The notes beneath the pieces were generated by a model. The model was not told the origin of the DNA, did no database searches, and saw only the letters and a program-made list of their open reading frames with translations. Below, one piece after another: positions 25,791-32,882 of a DNA stretch of 39,721 nt. Every line of letters starts with the position of its first letter. The stretch's first letter is position 1. The stretch is taken from the NCBI GenBank assembly GCA_903844215.1, contig CAIMSP010000103.1, forward strand, positions 1 through 39,721, given 5' to 3'. The position numbers were made by a program, and so were the translations under genes. The stretch comes from an uncultured beta proteobacterium (lineage in GTDB: Bacteria; Pseudomonadota; Gammaproteobacteria; Burkholderiales; Burkholderiaceae_C).

Positions 25791-26333
25791 TCAGAGTTGG
25801 CCCTCGGTCAGCGTGTCGAGTTGGAACTTGCCGCTCTTGTGCCAGAGCCAGGTGTCGGTGTAGGTGACGCGGCCCAGTTTCACCGGGGCCGGATAGGGCG
25901 ATGCCTGGCGCACCGTGCGTTCGATTTCCGCCATGACCTCGGGCACATGGCTAGGTGCGCGCAGCCAATGCGTGGACAGCACGTTGCCGCGCGCGTCCAC
26001 CTCGACTTCGAGCACGCCCACGGCGTACAACAGCGGCGGCATTTTTCCATGGTAAACGCGGTCCGAGTTGAGGTTGTACAAATGTCCTGCAGCGTCGCGC
26101 CGATAGTCACGCGGGCTGCTGGCCGCTGAGGTCTTGCCCAGCGCCTGTACCTGGGGCACTGGCTTGGGCACCGGTGGCGCCACGGGTGCCAGGACCACGG
26201 CAACGGGGGGGGCCGGACGCGGCGCCACCGGAGTCGGCGGCGGCGGGCTGGCGCAGCCAGCGAGCAGCGCCGTGAGCACGGCGCCGGTGCTGGCCCACAG
26301 GGCGGCACGGCGGGGCAAGGAATTTCGCATCAT
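25791..26333 (-). CDS. TonB-C-like lipoprotein
   Basis: This 180-residue protein has a lipoprotein signal with lipobox LLAG-C27. A proline-rich stretch (about 29-60) could span periplasm. The C-terminal domain (about 95-180) resembles the TonB C-terminal fold: VGVLEVEVDARGNVLSTHWLR, then a helix and ASPYPAPVK. It has no N-terminal membrane anchor, so it is not a standard TonB; it may be a periplasmic lipoprotein with a TonB-like domain. The ATG at 26333 has an AGGAGAG ribosome binding site and is preferred to a TTG upstream. It is inserted against the direction of xdhB and xdhC. Any role in purine use is guesswork. Confidence 0.72.
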   Translation of the reverse strand: MMRNSLPRRAALWASTGAVLTALLAGCASPPPPTPVAPRPAPPVAVVLAPVAPPVPKPVPQVQALGKTSAASSPRDYRRDAAGHLYNLNSDRVYHGKMPPLLYAVGVLEVEVDARGNVLSTHWLRAPSHVPEVMAEIERTVRQASPYPAPVKLGRVTYTDTWLWHKSGKFQLDTLTEGQL

Positions 26334-26403
26334 TTCACTCTCCTGGTTGGTCTTGTGCGTTGCGTCTTGCGGGCCATGACAGGCCAAAGGAGCGTGCGCT
26401 TTG

Positions 26404-26420
26404 CAGGCATACTGTGCCTG
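26404..26420. promoter_or_regulatory. Inverted repeat CAGGCA-TACTG-TGCCTG
   Basis: Perfect 6-bp arms with a 5-base centre lie in the 135-bp divergent region between the lipoprotein and xdhC, 49 bp before xdhC. It may be an operator for one or both. Confidence 0.35.
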
Positions 26421-26468
26421 AAGATGCGCTGCTCAGGTGTGTCGCAGCCATGTTGAAGGTATCGATTT

Positions 26469-27266
26469 GTGAGCTTGTTGCAGGAATTTTTGAAACGCCT
26501 CGCGCAGGAAGACGCGGTGCTGGTGAGCGTGGCTTCGACCGAAGGTTCGGCGCCGCGTGACGCCGGCGCCTGGATGGCCGTGTTCGAGACGGAACTCATT
26601 GGCACGCTGGGCGGCGGTCATCTGGAATTCCAGGTCGTGGCGCAGGCGCGCTTGCAGTTGCAGGGCCTGTTGCCCGCGCCGCAGCTGCGCTACGCGCTGG
26701 GACCGGCCTTGGGTCAGTGCTGCGGCGGTGTCGTGCACCTGCAGTTCGAGCGCGTCGGCGCCGCCGCTGCGGCTGCGCTGGCGCAGCGCCTGCAGTGCCC
26801 GCAGCACCCGGTGGCGCTGTTTGGCGGTGGTCACGTGGGACGGGCCTTGGTGCAGGTGCTGGCGCGCCTGCCGTTTGAGGTCGCCTGGTTCGACAGCCGC
26901 GACGAGATCTTTGCCGACGCAGTGCCCGCAAACGTGCGCTGCGAGCATTCGGATCCGGTGCAGTTGGCCGTGCGCGATCTGGCGCCTCAGAGCCAGGTGC
27001 TGATCATGAGCTTTAGCCATGCCGAAGACCTGGATGTGCTCGCGGCCTGCCTGCAGCGTCAACGCGACTTCGGCGATCTGCCGTATGTGGGCCTGATTGG
27101 CAGTCAGACCAAGTGGGCGAGCTTTCGCACGCGCTTGCAGGCGCGCGGTTTCAGCGCCCAGGAATTGGCGCATGTGACCTGCCCGATCGGCGTTCCCGGC
27201 ATCGGCGCGAAGGAACCGCAAGTCATCGCCGTGGCGGTGGCGGCACAACTCTTGCAAGGCGTTTGA
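26469..27266 (+). CDS. xdhC: Xanthine dehydrogenase accessory protein XdhC
   Basis: This 265-residue chaperone binds the molybdenum cofactor, promotes its sulfuration and hands it to XdhB. The N-terminal XdhC domain has the typical LVSVASTEGSAPRDAGAWM and LGPALGQCCGGVVHL (with the paired cysteines). The C-terminal Rossmann-like domain starts at FGGGHVGRALVQVL and ends with CPIGVPGIGAKEPQVIAVAVAAQLL. The start is a GTG with a GAAGG ribosome binding site 9 bases upstream. It ends 2 bp before puuD, so both are in one operon, separate from xdhAB. Confidence 0.93.
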   Translation: MSLLQEFLKRLAQEDAVLVSVASTEGSAPRDAGAWMAVFETELIGTLGGGHLEFQVVAQARLQLQGLLPAPQLRYALGPALGQCCGGVVHLQFERVGAAAAAALAQRLQCPQHPVALFGGGHVGRALVQVLARLPFEVAWFDSRDEIFADAVPANVRCEHSDPVQLAVRDLAPQSQVLIMSFSHAEDLDVLAACLQRQRDFGDLPYVGLIGSQTKWASFRTRLQARGFSAQELAHVTCPIGVPGIGAKEPQVIAVAVAAQLLQGV

Positions 27267-27268
27267 GC

Positions 27269-28486
27269 ATGGAAAGTTATCTTCTCGATTGGGCCAATCT
27301 GCTGCTGCGCTGGGTGCACGTCATCACCGCCATCGCCTGGATCGGCTCGTCCTTTTACTTTGTCTTTCTGGACAACAACCTGATCAAACCGAAGTCGCCG
27401 GATTTGCTGGAAAAGGGCGTGGATGGGGCCCTGTGGGCGGTGCACGGCGGGGGCTTTTACAACCCGCAGAAATACCTGGTCGCGCCCAAAAAGATCCACA
27501 CCGAACTGCACTGGTTCTACTGGGAGAGCTATTCCACCTGGCTCAGCGGTTTTGCGCTGTTCACGGTCTCGTACCTGTGGAGCGCGGGAACCTATCTGGT
27601 GGACAAGTCGCTGCTGGACTGGCCGCCGGCTGCGGCCATCGCCGCCGCTCTGGGCTTCCTGGTGGCGTTCTGGCTGGCCTACGATGGCATTTGCCGGCGC
27701 TTCGGCTTCATGAAGAAGGGCGACGTCATCGTCGGTGCCCTGGTGTTCGCGGTCGTCAGCATCGCCGCCTGGGCCGCCTGCCACTTGTTCGCGGGACGCG
27801 CGGCGTTTCTGCTGATGGGCGCGATGATCGCCACCGCCATGAGCGCGAATGTGTTCTTCTGGATCATTCCGGGCCAGCGCAAGGTGATGGCGCAAATGGC
27901 CGCCGGCCTGGCCGTGGACCCCACGCACGGCAAGCGCGCCAAACAGCGCAGCGTGCACAACACCTATTTCACGCTGCCGGTGCTGTTTGCCATGCTGAGC
28001 AACCACTACAGCTTCACCTACAGCCATGCGCAGAACTGGCTGATCCTGATCCTGATGATGCTCGCCGGCGCCTTGATACGGCAGTTTTTCGTCATGCGCC
28101 ATGGCTACAAACTGGGGCGCAATGCGAATCCGCTGCGCTACGCCGTCGCTGGCGTGCTGATGATTTTGGCGCTGCTGGTCTGGCTGCGACCTGAACCTTC
28201 TGCTACGCCAAGCGCTGCTGCAGCAGCCCCGTCGGCGGGCGCCACCGTGGGGTTTAAGACCGTGCAAGCGGTGCTGGAACAGCGCTGCACACTGTGTCAC
28301 GGCGCCCTGGTACAGATGAAGAACGTGCGCCTGGACTCAGCCGAGCGCATCCAGCAGCATGCCCAGGCCTTGTACCAGCAGGCCGTGGTGAGCAAGATCA
28401 TGCCCATGAACAACGCCACCGGCATCACCGAGGCCGAGCGCACGCTCTTGGGTCTTTGGTTCCTGGGCGGCGCGAAGACGCAATAG
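27269..28486 (+). CDS. puuD: Membrane urate oxidase PuuD with cytochrome c domain
   Basis: This 405-residue inner-membrane enzyme oxidises urate to 5-hydroxyisourate, passing electrons to the respiratory chain. The first about 310 residues contain eight or so transmembrane helices with the family signature WIGSSFYFVFLDN, the GGFYNPQKY loop and several helix histidines. After an Ala/Pro/Ser linker a cytochrome c domain follows, with haem site C340-x2-C343-H344 and a likely distal methionine in KIMPMNN. It is immediately downstream of xdhC, matching the order of reactions: XDH makes urate, PuuD uses it. 5-Hydroxyisourate hydrolase and later genes are not in this window. Confidence 0.93.
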   Translation: MESYLLDWANLLLRWVHVITAIAWIGSSFYFVFLDNNLIKPKSPDLLEKGVDGALWAVHGGGFYNPQKYLVAPKKIHTELHWFYWESYSTWLSGFALFTVSYLWSAGTYLVDKSLLDWPPAAAIAAALGFLVAFWLAYDGICRRFGFMKKGDVIVGALVFAVVSIAAWAACHLFAGRAAFLLMGAMIATAMSANVFFWIIPGQRKVMAQMAAGLAVDPTHGKRAKQRSVHNTYFTLPVLFAMLSNHYSFTYSHAQNWLILILMMLAGALIRQFFVMRHGYKLGRNANPLRYAVAGVLMILALLVWLRPEPSATPSAAAAAPSAGATVGFKTVQAVLEQRCTLCHGALVQMKNVRLDSAERIQQHAQALYQQAVVSKIMPMNNATGITEAERTLLGLWFLGGAKTQ

Positions 28487-28582
28487 CACGAACGGCTGGG
28501 GCCTCGAGCGCCGCCGCGCCCTGCCGCCGCGCGGGACCGGGCAAAGATCACCAACCCAGGGGACAGCCAAGCACCGGCTGGT

Positions 28583-29998
28583 TCAGGCGGCGCTTTGCAC
28601 CAAGCGCGTCGCCAGCGCGTTGTGCCGCTCGATCAGCGGCCCCAGGTCCACGCTGGTGAGTTGCCCCTGGCGCACGAGTACGCGGCCGTTGACCACGGTG
28701 TAGGCGGCTTGCGGGCTGGCGCACAGCAGCAGCGCACCCACCGGGTCGTGCACGGCACCGCCGGCAAAGGCCAGGGTGTTCAGGTCAAACAGCGCCAGGT
28801 CGGCGCACATGCCCACGGCCAGGTGGCCGATGTCGCTGCGCCCCAGCACCTGGGCGCCGCCGCGCGTGCCCAGCGCCAAGGCGTCGCGCGCCGTCATCTC
28901 GGCGGGTCCCAGGTCGCAGCCAAAGAAGGTCTTTCCAGCGCGCGTTTGCGGCGCTTGCAAGGCGCGGCCCACGCGCGCCAGCAGCAGCGCCTGACGCGCC
29001 TCGTTCACCATCTGTGCGCCGTCGTTGCTGGCGCTGCCGTCCACACCCAGGCCCACGGGAACGCCGGCGTCGAGCATTCTGCGCACCGGCGCGATGCCCG
29101 AGGCCAGGCGCATATTGCTGCAGGGGCAGTGCGCCACACCGGTGCGGCTGGCGGCAAACAGGCTGATGCCCGCATCGTCGAGTTTGACGCAGTGCGCGTG
29201 CCACACATCGTCGCCCAGCCAGCCCAGGTCCTGGGCGTATTCGGTGGGCGTGCAGTTGAATTTTTCGCGCGTGTAGGCCAGGTCGTGGTCGTTCTCCGCC
29301 AGGTGGGTGTGCAGTCGCACCTTGAAGGCACGCGCCAGCGCCGCCGATTCGCGCATCAGCTGCTGGCTCACGCTGAACGGCGAGCAGGGCGCCACCGCCA
29401 CGTTGAGCATGGCGCCAAAGGACGCGTCGTGATAGGTCTCGATCAGGCGCTGCGTGTCCTGCAGGATGAAGTCCTCGCGCTCCACCACCCGGTCCGGCGG
29501 CAGGCCGCCCAGCGACTGGCCCACGCTCATGCTGCCGCGCGTGGCGACAAAGCGTATCCCGGTGGCGCGCGCGGCGGCGATGCTGTCGTCCAGGCGCACG
29601 CCGTTGGGGTAGATGTAGAGGTGGTCGCTGCTGGTGCTGCAGCCGCTGAGCAGCAACTCGGCCATGGCGATCTGGTGCGACACGAACACCATCTCCGGCG
29701 TGAGTCCGGCCCAGATCGGATAGAGGCCGCGCAGCCAGCTGAAGAGCTCGGCGTTCTGCACACCGGGAATGGCGCGCGTCAGGCTTTGCACCATGTGGTG
29801 GTGCGTGTTGACCAGCCCTGGGATCACCAAGTGGGCGCGCGCGTCGATCACTTCGTCGGCGCTCTGCGGCAAGTCCTCGGCCGCTCCGATGGCTTCGATC
29901 AGATGGTCGCGGATGAAGACCGAGGCGTCGCGCAGTTCGGTCTCGTGGGCGTCGAACGTGGCGACGCAGCGTGCGTTGCGGATCAGCAGGGTGGTCAT
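28583..29998 (-). CDS. 8-oxoguanine deaminase-like amidohydrolase
   Basis: This 471-residue metal-dependent hydrolase belongs to the COG0402 cytosine/guanine deaminase group. Metal ligands include NTHHHMVQ (66-68), HTHLAEND, HAHCVKLDD and the aspartate in GVDGSASNDGAQM. The set matches bacterial 8-oxoguanine deaminases, which convert 8-oxoguanine to urate and often act on guanine or related rings; an atrazine-degradation-like enzyme is a less likely alternative. Urate as product would feed PuuD directly. I chose the ATG at 29998; the frame extends upstream without similarity. It converges with puuD and is divergent from the CRP/FNR-type regulator, with which it shares a promoter region. Confidence 0.85.
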   Translation of the reverse strand: MTTLLIRNARCVATFDAHETELRDASVFIRDHLIEAIGAAEDLPQSADEVIDARAHLVIPGLVNTHHHMVQSLTRAIPGVQNAELFSWLRGLYPIWAGLTPEMVFVSHQIAMAELLLSGCSTSSDHLYIYPNGVRLDDSIAAARATGIRFVATRGSMSVGQSLGGLPPDRVVEREDFILQDTQRLIETYHDASFGAMLNVAVAPCSPFSVSQQLMRESAALARAFKVRLHTHLAENDHDLAYTREKFNCTPTEYAQDLGWLGDDVWHAHCVKLDDAGISLFAASRTGVAHCPCSNMRLASGIAPVRRMLDAGVPVGLGVDGSASNDGAQMVNEARQALLLARVGRALQAPQTRAGKTFFGCDLGPAEMTARDALALGTRGGAQVLGRSDIGHLAVGMCADLALFDLNTLAFAGGAVHDPVGALLLCASPQAAYTVVNGRVLVRQGQLTSVDLGPLIERHNALATRLVQSAA

Positions 29999-30034
29999 GG
30001 TGTGGTCAATCGGGTGTCGGCAGACGATGCTGGC

Positions 30035-30085
30035 TTTATAGCGCAATGCGTCGGCGCTACCCGCTGGCTCCTTGATGTCGCTCAA
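30035..30085. promoter_or_regulatory. FNR-like box and -10 element in the deaminase/regulator divergent region
   Basis: TTGATGTCGCTCAA (30072-30085) matches TTGAT-N4-ATCAA at 9 of 10 positions. On the minus strand a TATAAA lies at 30040-30035, about 37 bases before the deaminase start; the box would be near -50 for that promoter. The box overlaps the first possible ATG of the regulator (30085), arguing for the later ATG at 30121. Confidence 0.5.
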
Positions 30086-30120
30086 TGTCGCCGGAGCAAA
30101 AGCGCGGCAAAGTCTGGCGC

Positions 30121-30744
30121 ATGCCGCAGATTCCACTCATCGATCCCCTGGCGCAGTTGCTCAAGGCCAAAGCCACCGATGTGCTGTCGCGCCGTAACGC
30201 GCCGACGAACTGGGTGCTGCATCTGGACTCGGGTCGCGTGGCCTTGGGGCTGCTCGATGGCGACAAGCTGGAGCAGCAATTCGGCGTCGTCCAGGGACCG
30301 TCCTGGTTGGACGCCACCGCTGCCGTGCTGCGCTTGCCCAGCGCCGTCGATGCCGTGGCCCAGACCGATGTGAGCTTGCGCCGGGTGCCGCTGGCCGAGT
30401 TCCGGCGCCGTCTGGCCGACTTGCCCGCGCCAGCGCAGGAGGTGCTGCGCGACATTGCGCTGGCGCACCGCCAGCAGACCGAACTGGCGGTGAGCCGCTT
30501 GTCCAAGGATGCGGAGTCGCGCTGCGCCGAATGGCTGGTGCGCCACGCCGAGCCGGGACCCCAGGGCGGTCTCATCGTCTCGCTGCAGCAGCGCAAGCGG
30601 CTGATCGCAGCACAGCTGGGAATTGCACCCGAGACCTTTTCGCGCGTGCTGCACCATCTGCGCGAGCGCGGCCTGGTGGCCGGCGTGGGGCGCATTCTGA
30701 CGCTGCCTCAGCCTGACGGTCTGCGCGCCCTCGCTGGCACTTGA
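30121..30744 (+). CDS. CRP/FNR-family transcription regulator
   Basis: This 207-residue regulator has a short cNMP-binding-like beta domain (about 1-95), a long dimerisation helix and a C-terminal winged helix. The recognition helix ETFSRVLHHL carries the E-xx-S-R pattern that in FNR reads TTGAT half-sites. It lacks the four N-terminal cysteines of Fe-S FNR and has only one cysteine, so it is not an oxygen-sensing FNR by the classic mechanism. A ligand such as a nucleotide, haem or purine is possible. An ATG at 30085 would add 12 residues, but it overlaps an FNR-like box, so I use 30121. It probably controls the divergent deaminase and its own gene. Confidence 0.8.
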   Translation: MPQIPLIDPLAQLLKAKATDVLSRRNAPTNWVLHLDSGRVALGLLDGDKLEQQFGVVQGPSWLDATAAVLRLPSAVDAVAQTDVSLRRVPLAEFRRRLADLPAPAQEVLRDIALAHRQQTELAVSRLSKDAESRCAEWLVRHAEPGPQGGLIVSLQQRKRLIAAQLGIAPETFSRVLHHLRERGLVAGVGRILTLPQPDGLRALAGT

Positions 30745-30764
30745 CCCTGAGCTCTGACTCCAGG

Positions 30765-30802
30765 AAAAAAGCCCGGATCCGGGCTTGACGCCGGATCCGG
30801 GC
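30765..30802 (-). terminator. Rho-independent terminator of the OmpW gene
   Basis: On the minus strand GCCCGGATCCGG pairs perfectly with CCGGATCCGGGC around an 8-base loop and is followed directly by six T. It lies 26 bp after the OmpW stop. It also separates the regulator gene, which ends 20 bp away on the other strand. Confidence 0.88.
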
Positions 30803-30827
30803 TGTGCGGTGAAGCTGGCGCGGCTTG

Positions 30828-31457
30828 TTAAAAGCGCCAGCCGATGCCCACGCCGACCAGCAAGGGATCGACCTTGAACTCGCCCACTTTGGTGCCGGAC
30901 GACTTCACATCGGCCCGAATTTGAACTTTCTTCACGTCCAGATTGAGGTACATGTTCTTGCTGATTTCATAGTCTACGCCGGCTTGCAGCGCCAGGCCAA
31001 AGCTGTTGCGGCTCAGGTCCGGATGCAGCGCCGTGACAACCGCAGGAATGAAGTTCACGTCTGAAATGCGGGTGTAGTTCACGCCGGCGCCAAGGTAGGG
31101 CTTGAGCGCTCCGAGCGTCGTGAAGTGGTACTGCAGCGTGAGCGTCGGCGGCAGGTGTTTGAACGTGCCGATGTCTGCACCAACCGCCGAAGAGTGAATC
31201 GTTTGCGACTGCGGATAGGTCAGGATCAGTTCAGTGGCGAGTTGCGGCGTGAAAAAATACGAAACATCGACTTCAGGAATGAGCTTGTTGTTGATCGTCA
31301 GTCCCAGACCGGTCGAATCGCCGTTGGCGCTTTCCAGGTTGACGGCACGCACGCGCACCAGCCATGGACCATCGGCGGCTTGCGCTGCAAAAGACATTGC
31401 CACACTTCCCACCACGGCCAGCGTCATCGCGGCACGCTTGAAAGTTGTTGTTTTCAT
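30828..31457 (-). CDS. OmpW-family outer membrane protein
   Basis: This 209-residue protein has a signal peptide cut near residue 27 (SFAAQA/ADG). It has the layout of the eight-stranded OmpW barrel: GPWLVRVRAVNLES at the start, IPEVDVSYFFTPQLATELILT, PPTLTLQYHF near the middle, LKPYLGAGVNYT, and a C-terminal aromatic residue in GIGWRF, the BAM recognition end. OmpW proteins form narrow hydrophobic channels for small molecules. The ATG has an AGAAAGAAG ribosome binding site. It is divergent from the ABC operon and next to purine genes, so it might aid passage of poorly soluble purines, but no sequence feature shows this. Confidence 0.9.
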   Translation of the reverse strand: MKTTTFKRAAMTLAVVGSVAMSFAAQAADGPWLVRVRAVNLESANGDSTGLGLTINNKLIPEVDVSYFFTPQLATELILTYPQSQTIHSSAVGADIGTFKHLPPTLTLQYHFTTLGALKPYLGAGVNYTRISDVNFIPAVVTALHPDLSRNSFGLALQAGVDYEISKNMYLNLDVKKVQIRADVKSSGTKVGEFKVDPLLVGVGIGWRF

Positions 31458-31679
31458 GATATTGCTTCTTTCTGAAGATGAGGAAAAACTCCTCAAGTGC
31501 GATTGCACAAGATCCGCCGAGGAACCATGTTGCGGCGCATCAATGGATGGAGAATCATTCTGTCAAAGCAACACAAAATGACGGTCTCTGGACATAAAAC
31601 AGGGCAGCAGCACGCAAGTGGCCAGGACGTTCTGGCTATCATCGGCTTTCCTTTTTGTATTTTCGGGAGTCACTCCACC

Positions 31680-32882
31680 ATGCCCAACCGATCCCAACTG
31701 GCGGCCGCTCTGTTTTCCCTGAGCCTGGCACTGCTGGCGCCCGTTCAGGCGCAGGGCGTGATCAAGATCGGTGAGATCAACAGCTACAAGGCCCAGCCCG
31801 CGTTCCTCGAGCCCTACAAGAAGGGCATGGAACTCGCGGTCGAGGAAATCAATGCCGCCGGCGGCGTCAACGGCAAGAAGCTGCAACTGATCACGCGCGA
31901 CGACAACGCCAGCCCGGCCGATGCCGTGCGCGCCGCCGAAGAGCTGCTCGCGCGCGAGCAGGTGGACGTGTTGACGGGTTCCTTTTTGTCGCACATCGGC
32001 CTGGCGCTGACCGACTTCGCCAAACAGCGCAAGGTGTTTTTCCTGGCGGCCGAGCCGCTGACCGACAAGATCGTTTGGCAAAACGGCAACCGCTACACCT
32101 TTCGCCTGCGCCCATCCACCTACATGCAGGTGGCGATGCTGGTGCCGGAGGCGGCCAAGCTCAAGAAGAAGCGCTGGGTCATCGTCTATCCCAACTACGA
32201 GTACGGCCAATCGGCTGCCAGCACCTTCAAACAGTTGCTCAAGATCGCCCAGCCCGACGTGGAATTCGTCGGCGAGCAGGCCACGCCGCTGGGCAAGGTC
32301 GAGGCCGGCAGCGTGGTCCAGGCCTTGGCCGATGCCAAGCCGGACGCGATCTTCAACGCGCTGTTCGGTGCGGACCTGTCCAAGTTTGTGCGCGAGGGCA
32401 ACACGCGCGCCCTGTTCAAGGGCCGCGAGGTCGTGAGCCTGCTCACCGGCGAGCCCGAATACCTGGATCCGCTGAAGGAAGAAACGCCCAACAACTGGAT
32501 CGTCACCGGCTATCCCTGGTATGGCATTCAGACGCCTGAGCACAAGGCGTTCTTCCTCGCCTACCACCGCCGCTTCAACGATTACCCGCGCGCCGGATCC
32601 GTGGTCGGCTACAGCGCCATCCAGTCGCTTGCCGCGGGCATGAAAAAAGCCCAATCCGCCGACACCGAAAAGCTCATTGCCGCCTTTTCCGGTTTGCACG
32701 TGCTGACGCCTTTTGGCACGATCACTTACCGGCCTGAAGACCATCAATCGACCATGGGCGCTTTCCTGGGCCGCACGCACAACGACAAGGGCAAGGGCGT
32801 GATGGTGGATTACCGCTACCTGGACGGCGCCAAGTACCAGCCCACAGCGGCTGAAGTGAAGAAGCTGCGAAGCGCCGAGTGA
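31680..32882 (+). CDS. Branched-chain-amino-acid-type ABC substrate-binding protein
   Basis: This 400-residue periplasmic protein has a signal peptide cut near residue 24 (APVQA/QG). It is a type I periplasmic binding protein (LivK/UrtA/AmiC-like): IKIGEINSYKAQPAFLEPYKKG, AVEEINAAGGVNGKKLQLITRDD, and the hinge region VGYSAIQSLAAGMKKA. The ligand cannot be read from sequence. Its place in a purine locus makes a purine breakdown product, or an amide, as likely as an amino acid. I chose the ATG at 31680; a frame extending upstream to 31497 has no signal peptide. It overlaps the permease start by 4 bases and leads an operon reaching the window edge. Confidence 0.88.
   Translation: MPNRSQLAAALFSLSLALLAPVQAQGVIKIGEINSYKAQPAFLEPYKKGMELAVEEINAAGGVNGKKLQLITRDDNASPADAVRAAEELLAREQVDVLTGSFLSHIGLALTDFAKQRKVFFLAAEPLTDKIVWQNGNRYTFRLRPSTYMQVAMLVPEAAKLKKKRWVIVYPNYEYGQSAASTFKQLLKIAQPDVEFVGEQATPLGKVEAGSVVQALADAKPDAIFNALFGADLSKFVREGNTRALFKGREVVSLLTGEPEYLDPLKEETPNNWIVTGYPWYGIQTPEHKAFFLAYHRRFNDYPRAGSVVGYSAIQSLAAGMKKAQSADTEKLIAAFSGLHVLTPFGTITYRPEDHQSTMGAFLGRTHNDKGKGVMVDYRYLDGAKYQPTAAEVKKLRSAE

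Noticed and set aside
28595-30373. Long plus-strand frame (592 codons) opposite the deaminase
   Set aside because: It has no recognisable motif and a low-complexity composition. The minus strand carries all metal-binding motifs of an amidohydrolase.
30085-30744. Classic oxygen-sensing Fe-S FNR
   Set aside because: The recognition helix is FNR-like but the N-terminal cysteine ligands are absent, so only membership of the wider CRP/FNR family is claimed.
31497-31679. N-terminal extension of the substrate-binding protein
   Set aside because: The extension lacks a signal peptide and is not family-like; a normal signal peptide begins at the ATG at 31680.
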